Source: Exophiala sp. HKRS030 (lineage: Eukaryota; Ascomycota; Eurotiomycetes; Chaetothyriales; Herpotrichiellaceae). Taken from it: DNA of 64,000 nt. The notes beneath the pieces are model-generated. The model ran no database searches, had not been told where the DNA came from, and saw nothing but the letters and a program-made list of their open reading frames with translations. The DNA lies in the NCBI GenBank assembly GCA_023897205.1, contig JAHWDD010000005.1:5084001-5148000 (forward strand), written 5' to 3'. Positions 32,374-43,700 of the stretch are shown here, piece by piece. The translations under genes were made by a program, and so were the position numbers. The first letter of the stretch is position 1. Each line of letters opens with the position of its first letter.

Positions 32374-33670
32374 ATGACCAGTCTACAACCGCCGGAGCTG
32401 GGACAGGTGAAGTTATAGAAACCCTGTGCATCAATCCCACCCTCGACTAATTTAATGCCAGTGGATACAAACCCGTCGGTCGTCAGCAAAATATGATCTG
32501 GCTAGCTCAAGTGCAGCACCTATCTCCGTCGCCGACCTACTCGAACTCTCGGAAAGCAGGGAAAGATCAACCAAGGAGTTGTCAACAGAATCGATTTTAC
32601 TTGACGACAATGACCAAAGTGAAGGTGCGCAGAAGCTACGAGACAATCTAGCAGCCTTGTATTCTGCACGAGCTGCAGGAGTTACGCCGAATGACATTAT
32701 CTTAACCTCTGGACCTTCTGCTGCTATCTATACCGTCTTTTCCTCGCTCCTCACTTCCGGTGACCATGTCATTTGCCAACATCCAATGAACGAGCTTCTG
32801 TGGAAAGTTCCGACGACGTTTGGGGCAGAAGTCACGGCGTGGACATCAACACCAGGGAAGCAATGGGCGCCAGACTTCAAAGATCTTGAATCACACATAC
32901 GGGACAACACCAAGCTCATTGTCTTGCAGAGTCCCTGCGATCCAACTGGCATGATCGTACGCAGACCTGTTCTGGAGCAAGTGATAGACCTGGCCGCGGA
33001 AAGAAACATCACTATTGTCGCCGATGAAACGTATCGGCCACTGTTCCACTCGATCCTGCCGTCAAACGAAGACTTCTCACCATCTACCATCAATTTTGGG
33101 TACAAGAGTGTGGTCGTAATTGGATCGATTGGAACATCATATAGTTTGCCTGGGATCCAGATCGGATGGATTGCTTCAAGAAACCAATCAATTGTGCAAG
33201 CTTGCAATCAGAGGAAGCATTTCACATCACCATCTGTTTCCAAGTTGGACGAGTCGGTGGCCGCCGAGGCACTAAGTGATCGGTGTATCCATGCCTTGTT
33301 AGCAAGAAACATCAGGCTATGTCAGACCAACCTTGAGTTTGTTCAAGCTTTCATCACCGAGCATAACTGGGCGTGTTCCTGGGCAAAACCGCTTGCTGGA
33401 ACTACAGCCTTAGTCAAATTTCATAAGATGGGCAAGCCCGTTGACAGTGAGGCACTAAGCGAAGCACTGCTGTCTCATTGTGGTATCCTTGTTACTCCTG
33501 CCAGTAAAATTTATGGCGAAACGACCGATCTGCGTGGATATGTGAGAATATCATTCGGTGGGCCTACAGCAACGGTCGAAGCTGCACTAGTGGTGTGGAA
33601 GCTCTTCATGGAAGAACATTATGACAGTGTCCCGACAGTATCCGTCAAGGCAAATCTGCAAAACCGTTGA
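32374..33670 (+). CDS. Class I/II aminotransferase-fold protein lacking the PLP lysine
   Basis: Exon 1 is only 33 bp (32374-32406, MTSLQPPELGQ). A 55-bp intron (GTGAAG...TGCCAG) leads to exon 2 at 32462-33670, giving 413 residues. The start is supported because exon 2 is open upstream only to a stop at 32453 and begins WIQTRRSSAKYDLASSSAAP, typical for this family. The fold type I core is clear: LTSGPSAAIYTVFSSLL, QSPCDPTGMI (the NPTG-equivalent), IVADETYRPLF with the PLP-ring Asp, and a C-terminal LRGYVRISFG with the carboxylate-binding Arg. The Schiff-base site, usually S-K-x-x-x-L-x-G, reads IGTSYSLPGIQIGW: the lysine is replaced by Thr (ACA) and the preceding Ser by Gly. It may be catalytically dead or have another role. 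No neighbouring biosynthetic genes suggest a substrate. Confidence 0.82.
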
Positions 33671-34226
33671 CAATTATCGCTAGAAGATCAATCGACTCCG
33701 TGATCATGTAAACGTCTTCTTACTGTAGTCTTTCTGTAGACCTTGCGCCAATCCTTCCGAGTTTTGGGAGTCAGAGATGCCTTCATCGCGTCCGATGATG
33801 TAACAAGAATGGTGTGCCGAACGCAGATATCATGGTCTCGTGCCTGTCCACCAACAAGCCGCTTAGGCTCCGAAGAGAGAGCTTGCTGGCATCGAGGCAG
33901 AAACAGATCAACAAGTACACGCTAGGCTTTCATCATCTAGTCCTGGTTAGTTTCATACATCGGTTCAGAGGAAATTTGTCTACTCACTTGTTCAAAACTT
34001 GGAAGGATGAGGAGAGGAAAGGAAAGTCTGGTGGTCTGGAGGACAAATTTATTCGGAGAATCTCTGCGCGGCAAAACCTCGGCAAATTTCAGATGACCAT
34101 CACGAAAATGGGCATATGTTTGGTGAAGAGATCGAAACAACGATAGAAAGTTATGGCAACTGCAACTTTCCTTCCGTGACTCCTGCTGGATTCTTATTGT
34201 TGTGAATTCTAAAGCGCTATCCTGAT
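33671..34226. other. Intergenic between tandem genes
   Basis: 556 bp with no supported gene; should contain the promoter of the aspartyl-tRNA synthetase gene. Confidence 0.55.
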
Positions 34227-36657
34227 ATGGGCTTCAAGCCATCAATCTCTCCTTCCCGTACGCTGCAACTACGGCAAACATACATTGGTATCTCGAGATA
34301 CATCCGCGGCCGGACTTCACACCACCTTTTTCCTTGCACGAACGCGACTACCGTTCCTTTGCGCCATTCGAGTACCCCAGCGAAGCGTGCTACTATCAGC
34401 GCGACAACTAGGTCTGGATACCATGTCTCGGCTGCGAGTGTGTCCGAATCGGACCCCGTATTGAACGCTCACAAGAAGAACTTTACAACTCATTCACAGG
34501 AGCTGAGTATTGCTCAATATCAGTCTTTGGTAAACTTTGAACGCACGAGTAAGTCTTGCGAGTCTAATGCCTTTCTTCACTAATAGTTTAGGCATCCACA
34601 CAGCCACTCCATTGACAGCTTGGGAAGACCTCAAAGAGGTGGTCGCCAATGATCTCGGCCTCGGGCAAAATCATCACACAGTCAAAATATGCGGTTATAT
34701 CACTTCACAGCGCCCATGCAAAGGCTTCAGCTTTCTACAGCTGGTAGATCCTAGCCTAAAGTACAGTGTTCAACTCATCGTTCACGACGAGAAGAACACG
34801 GTCGAATCATCTACATCTGATACAGAATCTGAAGTGCATGTGTCGGCAGAATCAGGGAAAGATCAAATCCGGAACATCCGACCTCACACGCCAGTCCAAG
34901 TCCACGGCGTTCTTGTCCCTAGGCAGCCTCCAGGTCTCAAGAATGGATCGAAGAAAAGAGACAAGGCAAATAACAACGGAGAACTCCACGGGGCTTCCCC
35001 TGAAACACCGCAAACAGTGCCCACACATGACCCTTTCGTAGGACACGTCGAACTCTTCGCTCGGTTCGAGATCAAGGCTGAGGCTGTGAAGCCCCTCAAT
35101 ACTTTTCCTCCAGAACTTGTCGCCCAATTTGACACGGCATTTCCCCCTGAAGGACGCCATCTTCAATTTCGAACAGACCAAGCACTTCGACAGAGAATCC
35201 AACTTCGTACTCATGTTGCTACACGAGTCCGGAATGACCTCGTAGCTGCGGGATTTCAAGAAATCGAGACTCCAGTTCTGTTCAAGTCCACCCCGAAGGG
35301 GCTCGCGAGTTTCTCGTGCCTACGAGGAAAAAGGGACTTGCATATGCCTTACCACAAAGTCCTCAGCAATACAAACAACTCTTAATGGCATCAGGAATCC
35401 CGCAATATTTCCAATTTGCAAAGTGTTTCCGAGATGAGGATCTCCGGGCAGATCGACAACCAGAATTTACACAGGTAGGTTTGACTTTCTGGGTGGGTAC
35501 TTCGTGGCTAACCTTTGATCAGCTTGATCTTGAGATGTCATTTGCCGATAGCCATGTTGTAATGGCGACTGTACGTACATTACTTGAGAAATCGATATTG
35601 CCGGCAAGCCTCCCGACTCTAGATGCTGAAGAGCCGTTCCAAGTTCTGACCTACGATGATGCCATGAAACTTTATGGATCAGATAAACCGGATACACGCC
35701 TTGGATCGGTAATACAACGTATCGACAACTGGCTTCCCTCAAATGTGGTAGGAATGATGACCTCGTTGGAGAATCCTGCAATCGAAATGCTCAAGATCGA
35801 TATGCAGGGAAGCAGCCCAAGTCAGAGCGATATTTTCATTCGAGGTTTCATGGACGCTCCAAGTTCCACCGCCTATACAACCAACGCATCTGGCATGCCC
35901 GGCATTGCTATCTATGATTCGAGCAAACCCATGAGCGGTCTGTCGAGCTTCGGATACGAAGGAGCTTCCAGGATCGAGGAACACTTTCAACCTGAACAAG
36001 GCGACATTATCATTGCGCAAGCTCGTCCCAACAAGAGGTTAACCGGAGGATCTACTATCCTCGGTGGTCTTCGAAGGGAGATCTACGCAGCTGCTATTGC
36101 ACAAGGACTAATGTACCCCCCAAGGGGTTTGCCAAGCTGTGGATAATTGACTTTCCCCTTTTCTCCCCTATCGAAGACTCATCCCGGGTCAAGGTGGTAG
36201 TGCAGGAATTTGCTCAACACATCATCCTTTCACGGCACCCAAACCGGGACAGGATTTATCGAAACTCATTACAGACCCGTTGGATGTCATTGGTGATCAT
36301 TACGATCTAGTAATCAATGGAGTGGAGGTGGGAGGTGGGTCACGCCGTATTCATACCTCTGACATGCAAGAGTTGATCTTTAGAGATGTGCTCAAGATGA
36401 AGCCAGAACGAATTGAGGATTTCAGACATCTCCTGGACGCATTGAGTTGTGGATGTCCTCCTCATGCCGGATTTGCTCTGGGATTTGATCGACTAATGGC
36501 AATATTGACAGGAACAGACAGTGTGCGTGATGTTATTGCATTCCCAAAGACTGCAGATGGAGAAGACAAGTTTGTGGGATCACCGACACCGATAAACAAA
36601 GAGCAGTTGAAGACCTACCATCTTAGGATCGAAGAAGAGCTCCCCGTTCAGCTTTGA
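34227..36657 (+). CDS. MSD1: Mitochondrial aspartyl-tRNA synthetase with three apparent one-base frame breaks
   Basis: Charges mitochondrial tRNA-Asp with aspartate; class II, bacterial-type enzyme. Exon 1 (34227-34548) encodes an Arg/Thr/Ser-rich presequence. Introns are 34549-34591 (43 bp) and 35475-35522 (48 bp, in frame, but skipping it restores QPEFTQLDLEMSF, the conserved join). The OB-fold region (KICGYITSQRPCKGFSFLQL) contains a polar insert; the catalytic core has FAKCFRDEDLRADRQPEFTQ and the final motif 3 GFALGFDRL. Three single bases are missing: one G at 35298-35301 (before AREFLVPTRKKGLAYALPQS), one C at 36116-36121 (before KGFAKLWIIDFPLFSP) and one C at 36183-36185 (before GQGGSAGICSTHHPFTAP). 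With them the product is 780 residues and fully conserved-looking. Because the enzyme is essential for respiration, sequence error is more likely than a pseudogene. Confidence 0.9.
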
Positions 36658-36994
36658 AAACATCTCTGGATCTTTGAAAATGGGCAGACGTTGGAGAATA
36701 TGCAGACTTTTTATGTAACCATAGAATCTTGTAGGATATCATGCCAGGACATGACTGCTTCGCCCCTCAATCAACCATGCACTATCAGGCGGCGGAAGCG
36801 AGAAGGCTGTGACTCCTGAGAGTATCACGTGAGAGAAATAAGCCCCTTGTGCCAAGGCTCGGTCATAGTGGAGTTGCCAGGCTGGCCTTGAGCCCCAGAC
36901 TCGGTATAAATGGGGAGGGGCGCGTTGCCGCGCTTTCTTTGCAAACACTCGTCGTCTGAAAGCTGCGACCTCAAGTCAACGAAGAACCGTCAAG
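36658..36994. other. Promoter region of MPDU1-like gene
   Basis: 337 bp between tandem genes. A TATAAA is at 36905-36910, about 85 bp before the next ATG; no gene. Confidence 0.6.
36905..36910 (+). promoter_or_regulatory. TATA box of the MPDU1-like gene
   Basis: TATAAA within GGTATAAATGGGG, 85 bp upstream of the ATG at 36995, a usual spacing for a fungal TATA promoter. Confidence 0.5.
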
Positions 36995-37936
36995 ATGGAT
37001 CAAATCCAAACCCTCGTCCTCGACCCTCTCAGGCCCTACTTACTCCCGATCACATCGAGTCTACCGGGTCCAATCAACGACGCGTTAATCAGTCTCTTGG
37101 GCGAGCCATGCCACAGCGCCCTTCTTCTTGACATTGATTTTTCCAATCATCCAGAATGCGTCTCACTCGCCATTTCAAAAGCCTTGGGAATAGGCATCAT
37201 CACCGCCGCCTCGATCGTCAAGGTTCCACAAATAATCAAGCTGGTTAAATCGCAGTCATCCGAAGGTCTATCATTTAGCAGTTACCTGCTGGAAACCGCC
37301 AGCTTTGTCATTACTCTTGCCTACAACATCCGCAATGGATTTCCCTTCAGCACGTACGGAGAGACCAGTTTGATTGCCATCCAAGATGTCGTCATCAGCG
37401 TCCTCATCCTTGTGTACTCGAACAGGACAGCGCAAGCAGGTGCATTCCTCGCAGCTGTTGGTAGCGCAGTCTACGCTCTGATTGTTTCGGACACAATTGT
37501 GAGCACCACGCAAATGACAACACTGCAAGCCGGAGCAGGAGCGTTGAGCATTGCCAGCAAATTGCCACAGATCCTCACAGTGTACAGCCAAGGTGGAACG
37601 GGACAGTTGTCAGCTTTCGCTGTTTTCAACTACCTCTTCGGCAGCTTGACTAGAATTTACACCACCCTTCAAGAGGTTGACGACAAACTCATCCTTTACG
37701 GCTTCGTTGCGGGATTCTTCTTGAATGCAATCCTTGCAGCCCAGACGGTCTATTATTGGAATAGCCCGACGACTGCGGGACATGGAAAAGAGCTAGGTAG
37801 CAAAAAGAACAGTATCCAGGGTATTGGTCAGAAGAAGCCGGCAGCCATTGCGACAAACGAGAACATCAAGAAAGTTACAGGCAGCCCAACCACGACGCCG
37901 AGGCCAAGCAGTAGCAGCGGCAGGCGAAGAGGGTAG
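36995..37936 (+). CDS. PQ-loop protein, mannose-P-dolichol utilisation (MPDU1-like)
   Basis: MPDU1/Lec35-type proteins are ER membrane proteins needed for use of dolichol-phosphate mannose and glucose in N-glycan and GPI-anchor assembly. The intronless frame of 313 residues has two PQ-loop repeats: the first around IVKVPQIIKLVKSQSSEGLS, the second around SIASKLPQILTVYSQGGTGQ. About seven hydrophobic segments are visible (for example FVITLAYNIRNGFPF, DVVISVLILVYS, FVAGFFLNAILAAQTVYYW). An N-terminal extension of about 65 residues and a basic Ser/Thr/Lys-rich C-terminal tail of about 50 residues lie outside the membrane core, the tail ending GRRRG. The ATG lies in a good context (caagATGg). Confidence 0.92.
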   Translation: MDQIQTLVLDPLRPYLLPITSSLPGPINDALISLLGEPCHSALLLDIDFSNHPECVSLAISKALGIGIITAASIVKVPQIIKLVKSQSSEGLSFSSYLLETASFVITLAYNIRNGFPFSTYGETSLIAIQDVVISVLILVYSNRTAQAGAFLAAVGSAVYALIVSDTIVSTTQMTTLQAGAGALSIASKLPQILTVYSQGGTGQLSAFAVFNYLFGSLTRIYTTLQEVDDKLILYGFVAGFFLNAILAAQTVYYWNSPTTAGHGKELGSKKNSIQGIGQKKPAAIATNENIKKVTGSPTTTPRPSSSSGRRRG

Positions 37937-40188
37937 GCTTGTCACATATATGTGCACATATCAATAATTCCTGCGCCATGCTTTTTCAATCGTATATCGT
38001 GCACTTCTCCTTATCAACTGCATCGTAAAAGATCCTTTCGCGCTTCTGAAATAACGTTTTCTTACCCTTGGCACTCCCTCGGGCGTGTGGAGACCAGAGA
38101 TCACCGAGTCTTGTCTCTGAAAATCATGTTTCCACCATCCATTCTTCCGACAAGCCGCTCAGGGAGATGACGAGCTGGTTAGCCGATGCTGACCTCTACC
38201 ACTCGACCTTCAGGGAGGCAACATGACGACTCTTGTTGTGGAATGTGTTATTGAAAAGAACAGACAGGGTCAATAACTCTTTGTACATACCACATGACCC
38301 TAGGGTTTCCACTGATGAGAAGTCTTGATGGACATCAGTCTGTCCCTCCGTAGAGACGTCAAATACTACGCGGCAGAAGCAAGCGCCTCAAGTTTAACTA
38401 GTGAACGGCTTCTTGTCCATTCCCAACCCCGACACGGGCAAGACAGGGATCTTGAGATTGGCCCTGAATTAATTATTTAGTTGACGAGAGTGCGACAAGT
38501 GCGCTGAATGGCTGCAAAGATCGGTCGTACTAATTGCATAGTAACAATCTTGCAATGCCCATACCTTCTGCAACACTCGAGCCAATGTCTCCGCGACAAT
38601 CTAGACTTGAGTAAACCACGAACAGGTAGCAATGCCACGCACGGAGAGGGCGGTAGACACACGCAGCCCCTGCATAATAAGATAAGGAGATGGCGACCCG
38701 CCATTATTTGGAACTAGAGATGGTATGACTTGAGAGGTAGTCTGCAGGAGTGGAGCAAGATGGCGAATCTGTGGGGATCGAGATTTTGACTATGGAATTG
38801 TCTCATCTCTAATAGAAATTCCATCCGTCAAGCGCCATCAAAAAGAGGGTCTGAGAACAAAAGTATGAAATTGTATAATGTAACAATCTTGATCAGCAGG
38901 AGAGTTCGACGTGACACCCACGGGACAGGTCTCGTGTGTACCTTGTGGCCCAAGGAAGATGAGCTTTATACACTTGGACAATTAGAAAGCACGACCATCT
39001 GTGACTCTCATCTTGTCATTATGCAAGGTGTTTTGGTGAGGTCGGAGTGACCAGGGAAATAAACGCTGTCCCCAAATGAGATCGAACATTCTCAGCCCCT
39101 TAAAGTCGTCCTTGATGTGACTTGTTTGAGTAAGAGGTACTCTACATACTGGACACGGCTCGAACTTTGAGACCGTCCAGGCTAATCATTCAAGCCAGCT
39201 TATTATAATGAACTTTCCTCTCCTCCATAGTCCCAAGACAGTGACCTAAGCTGTCGAAGATTATCGGGTAGGGCACTTTATTCTTCGTACTGTGCCGTCT
39301 ACAGGTCTTGTCTGCCAAAGTCATCACAGCGAGGGCTGGAGTAGGTGGCAAACCTGACGAAGTCTGCTCTTGGCTGTCTTCGCTAATCTTCAAACTAAGT
39401 CGAACTACTGTTTTTGATAAGATTATCGAGCGTCTACTATTGTGTATATTTCACCGTTTACGAACGTGTTCCCACTTCTCCATTCCGAAACAACGTTGGA
39501 TCGGTACCGCAGATACTACTGCTCCTCCTCCATAAAGTACAGGTACCACGAATCTTGTTTTCATGGCAACGGTGAGTCGATCTTCACACTAATGTGGCTC
39601 GCCACGAGTCCACAGTTGTCGCAATGCCAGCTCCTAGCCCTTCCCTTATCAAGATAAGTTTCAATCGATCCGAAACTATGGCTTCTCTTGTTATGCCAAA
39701 AACGTCCTTTGGATAGTCATCTCAATATCGAACCCACATCCATATCTACGGTACCGAACACATCCATGTCAACAGGCATCAGGACAGGGGTACACCCGTA
39801 TCGACTCATGCAGCCATCTATCTAACTAGCACTGCAGAGTAACTGCCAGAGAGGTGCTGATGCGATCAGCACTAATCTTTGACCATGGTCCTCACTACTC
39901 ATGGCTCTCTCCCACATTTCGAAACGTCGCCTTGACATTGAGATCTTTGTCTCTGTGAGCCCAAGTGCTCCTACAGATCTCTCACGAGGCACGAACTAGA
40001 GATAGCACCTCTGCCTCTGTCCATATGTCTGGGCCGAGAGACTTCTGAGTATTCCAGACCACCAACGTCCAAGGGAGAGAACAATCGACCAATGTTCCGG
40101 GCATTCCTTGTTGTTCCCAACTGCGTAATGACCTTCTCGTCCGATGTTGAACACAGCCCGCTGACTCTTGTATAGATCCTTGACGATC
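37937..40188. other. 2.25-kb gene-free region
   Basis: Only short random frames on both strands. I see no repeat, tRNA or protein-like sequence. It may include the long promoter of the following F-box-like gene. Confidence 0.55.
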
Positions 40189-40754
40189 ATGACTTCAGTA
40201 GATCTTGTGATGCTTCCAAGCTCCCCAAGATCCTGGGCCTCCCGTCTGCAATCTTGGACGCGATCTTGGACGAGCTTGACATCCTAGACCGATGCGCACT
40301 TGCCCTGACATGTAAATCACTCTGTCGCCTGACCCAATCGCAAGAACATCTCGACTACATCCTCATGCATCCGCCAACCATCAATCAACTGCAACACTTC
40401 TTTTCACAGCAACTCAGTCATGGTTGGATCCCGCACCATCTCCGCTATTGTTCCGACTGCGGCAAATTCATCTCGACCGTGCAGTCTCATTGGAGAATGG
40501 TCAGCGAAAAGTACAGCAGGGAGATGTCTGGACGAATATCACTACTTTGGCGGTGGAGGAGGGATGATGGATGGTTGAGGTATTGGATTGAGAGATGGTG
40601 TTTGGGAATGTGTTCGAACAACGATGTGACGACTATGCTTTTGGTGCACGAGGACCCCACAGTCACTGTTTGTCCACGCTGTGCAGTGTTGAATCCAGAA
40701 TGCAATCAGTGGAGAATTCTTAAGTCTAATACTACTCGTGTGGATGCTGAGTGA
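40189..40754 (+). CDS. F-box-like Cys-containing protein (apparent frame break near start)
   Basis: The conserved part begins PKILGLPSAILDAILDELDI and continues DRCALALTCKSLCRL, an F-box-like helix pair. It then has HGWIPHHLRYCSDCGKFIST, a Trp/Arg-rich section and a terminal CPRC. That frame has no ATG before an upstream stop. The ATG at 40189 reaches it only if one C is missing from CCCC at 40223-40226, the same type of defect found elsewhere in the window; the product is then 188 residues starting MTSVDLVMLPSSPKIL. It shares layout with the gene at 55349-56155 (F-box, HGWxPxxxRYCxxC, CPRC). F-box proteins commonly link substrates to SCF ubiquitin ligases; the target is unknown. A shortened or decaying copy is possible. 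Confidence 0.6.
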
Positions 40755-43700
40755 AGTCAACGTTACCGTGGATCATCTATGGATTTCCGCAGGTTCATTT
40801 CCTCAAAAGGTGCGCCGTGAAGGTCGCATCGAAGCAAAGTGAGTCCTACTCCTCACTCGGTCATGACTCAGCAGAGTGTGCTCTCGAAGTTGTGTGAGGT
40901 CATCTACCTATCAACCGAGTATGTCGCACAGCATTGAAGGCATCGAACAATTGGACTTTATTCCTCCACGGCCATGGGATCTATCACCAGAGGGGTCATG
41001 ATTTCACGGCTAACTACCCTCGCTCAGCACGTGAGGAGCAAAAAAATCCATGCCAAAATAGATTTGCAAAGTGCTGCGGTCATCGACTTGCAGCGTTAGG
41101 ATCAGGAGAGTCTCTGGAACATGATGGATGATGGCCTCGTTGAGCTATGAGCCGAGCATCAGCTAGCTAAGTCAGCCAATTCCATCGACTATGTTACAGC
41201 TGTCTGACAAGAGTTCATCGAAGTACGGGGACAAAGTTAAACGTAGTTTGAAGGGAGAACAAAAAGCTTAGAGTGTGAACAGTCATACATGTAAGGGGTT
41301 GACATGCAAAGATGCTCTGAAATTGTAAGCCGCCGTGATCAGATCAGATCAGACACGCGAGAGATGGTTCGGACTGAAGAAGAAGAAAGGTTCTTCCTTT
41401 GATTGCTGCTCTCACATTTAACTTCGAGAAATCAGTCACCTCCATTCACAGAGACCTCCGCTTCACGCTTCACGCGGAAAACGCTCAGACATGTTCGTAG
41501 ACTGGTCACACTGGTTCACAGCACAGACTGGTATGTCGCATCTTGATAGAACCCAATTGAAGCCTCGAAGTCAATTCTTAGCTCCCAGGAACTGCTTTAG
41601 GGAAACCGTCAACGTCAACATCAACCATTCTACCGGTGAGCATGAAGCTTGGAAGCAAATGCATTACACTGTACAGTCTGTTCGCAGCCATAACTCAAGA
41701 AACGAAATGAGAAATAAATCCTACTCTAGCACCATGGTCGCCCAAAGCAACAACTTTTGACAGTATCCGAACGGGATTTCCGTGAGTACATTCTACGTAC
41801 CATCATCCGAGATTCTCGGAAGAGGGTTCGGGAAATTGTGGACAAATATGGATTGCTACGACCAGTCAGACGCCGTTAGTTGATATATATTCCGTCAACA
41901 AGAACTGTAAAGTATCATGAATCTCCGAAGATACAGCCTGGCTGGCCATCTATGCGGCCTCAGAAGTTGACGTAGAGCCGAATTTCAGACTGATGGCGAA
42001 GCGGACGCTGGGGGTACAGAGGCGGTTGAGCAAGTGACTTGAAAGTAGCAGCCGTAAGGGCGTGTCGTTCTGGGAATCTTTCAGGCTCCTGATCGTCCTG
42101 AGGTCAGAATAATCGTCCAAGGAACCTGTTCAGAAGTCCTGAGGATTCGGTTGTTCAGGATTACCGGCGTGTGTATTGCCTAGGCATATTCCGCATGAGC
42201 CACTGTGACGCCGTGGTTCTTCATGAGCTTGAAATTCTCGTCTCGAGACAACTAGGCCGAAAATGAAGTGTACTCCGCAGAGAAGTGAGGTTACTGCACT
42301 GATATCAAGAATACAAGGTCTTGGTGGTCGAAGACTGTTGATTCGAGATAAGGAATCGGATGGTCCAATACCGCAGGTCGAGTCCCTGACTCGCTGGGCA
42401 ATGTTGTTGTTTAGAATGGAGGTATGTGCATTTCCGGCTCACTAAATCGAATTATCTGGATTGACGTGACGAGCTAACGCAGCTCCGATATCAGCATCTC
42501 CCAGACTTCGATGGCCTTGGTCTTGACATGGAATCTGACGACTCGGAAATAGTTAGAAGGTTCGGCCATCAAAAAGAAAAGTGCCGTCTATATTTTTTGT
42601 ACGGTTGTCTGGTGAGACCTTGTATGTCGGTACACAAACAAGAGGGTGGTGCATTTGGATGCGTCAGTGGTGAGCTTTGGCGTCAAGAAGACACCTACAT
42701 TTGGGACTAGACAATCTCGTTCATGGCTGAAAGGTGTCACCCACCAAGATGGCAGTGTCGGTTTTGAGTCTGTGATATGTCGTGAAGCAGCGGTGGAAGA
42801 TTAGAGCACTAAAATGGGCCGTTGTGGAGGCTACGACCCTCGAAGTGACACGAGCCACCTCATCCGCAAAGGGGACTACGAATGAGCACAATCCTCAACC
42901 CTCGCCGTCGACTTAGCCCTGGGCGCCAGGAACTTGGATCCACATATCTCATGCACTCAATTTCGCAAATTTGAATGTCGCGTGTCATTGCGCGTCGGGG
43001 TGGTTCCGAAATTCTTGATATCATCTTTGTACTTTGTACTCCGGATATGTACATCGGTGGAAGGGCTTCGGAAGCTCTTGGAAGCATAGAAATGGCGATG
43101 CATACATGAATCATCATTGGCCACTTAATGCCGCCATCTGACTTTAACTTACCCAGAGGCCGGGAGAAAGGCACGCTGTCTTCCTCACTCCGTCAAAGAT
43201 GCTCATCTGGTACTCAGCTAGTCAAATCTCTCCTCGTTTGGTGTTGATGCTGGGAGGATTTTACTACTCGTTTCCATCTACGGAATTTGTGTTTGATCGC
43301 TCCCCTTCCCCTTATGTTTGAACTTTGCAGTGGATGAGGATAATGACAGCCGCGCCGTCGACACTTCCAGGTAAAGCATTCCCACCAAAGACGTCATTCA
43401 GTGGATGCACGGTGGAGACGAGGTGCAACGGCAAAAATAATGTTTCATGCGTGTCAAGCTGGACGCGATGGAGTCGCTCTGAGCCTCCAGAGCTCCATAG
43501 AGAGCAGGTTCGTCGTGATCTCCTAATGGCATGAAGGAATAGAGCTACGACTCATGAGAACATCGTCAGATGAGGCGCCGCCTTCATTTCACATTTCAAT
43601 TATTCCGTAACTTCCATTGAGTATTTGAAAGATGAAAGCCTTCCCAAACGGTAAAGGATTGACAAAGTTCGCTTGATTAAGATGAGGTTTCCCAAACTAG

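Noticed and set aside
41491..41760. 89-residue frame in the gene-poor region
   Set aside because: Random-looking composition with no motif, signal or context.
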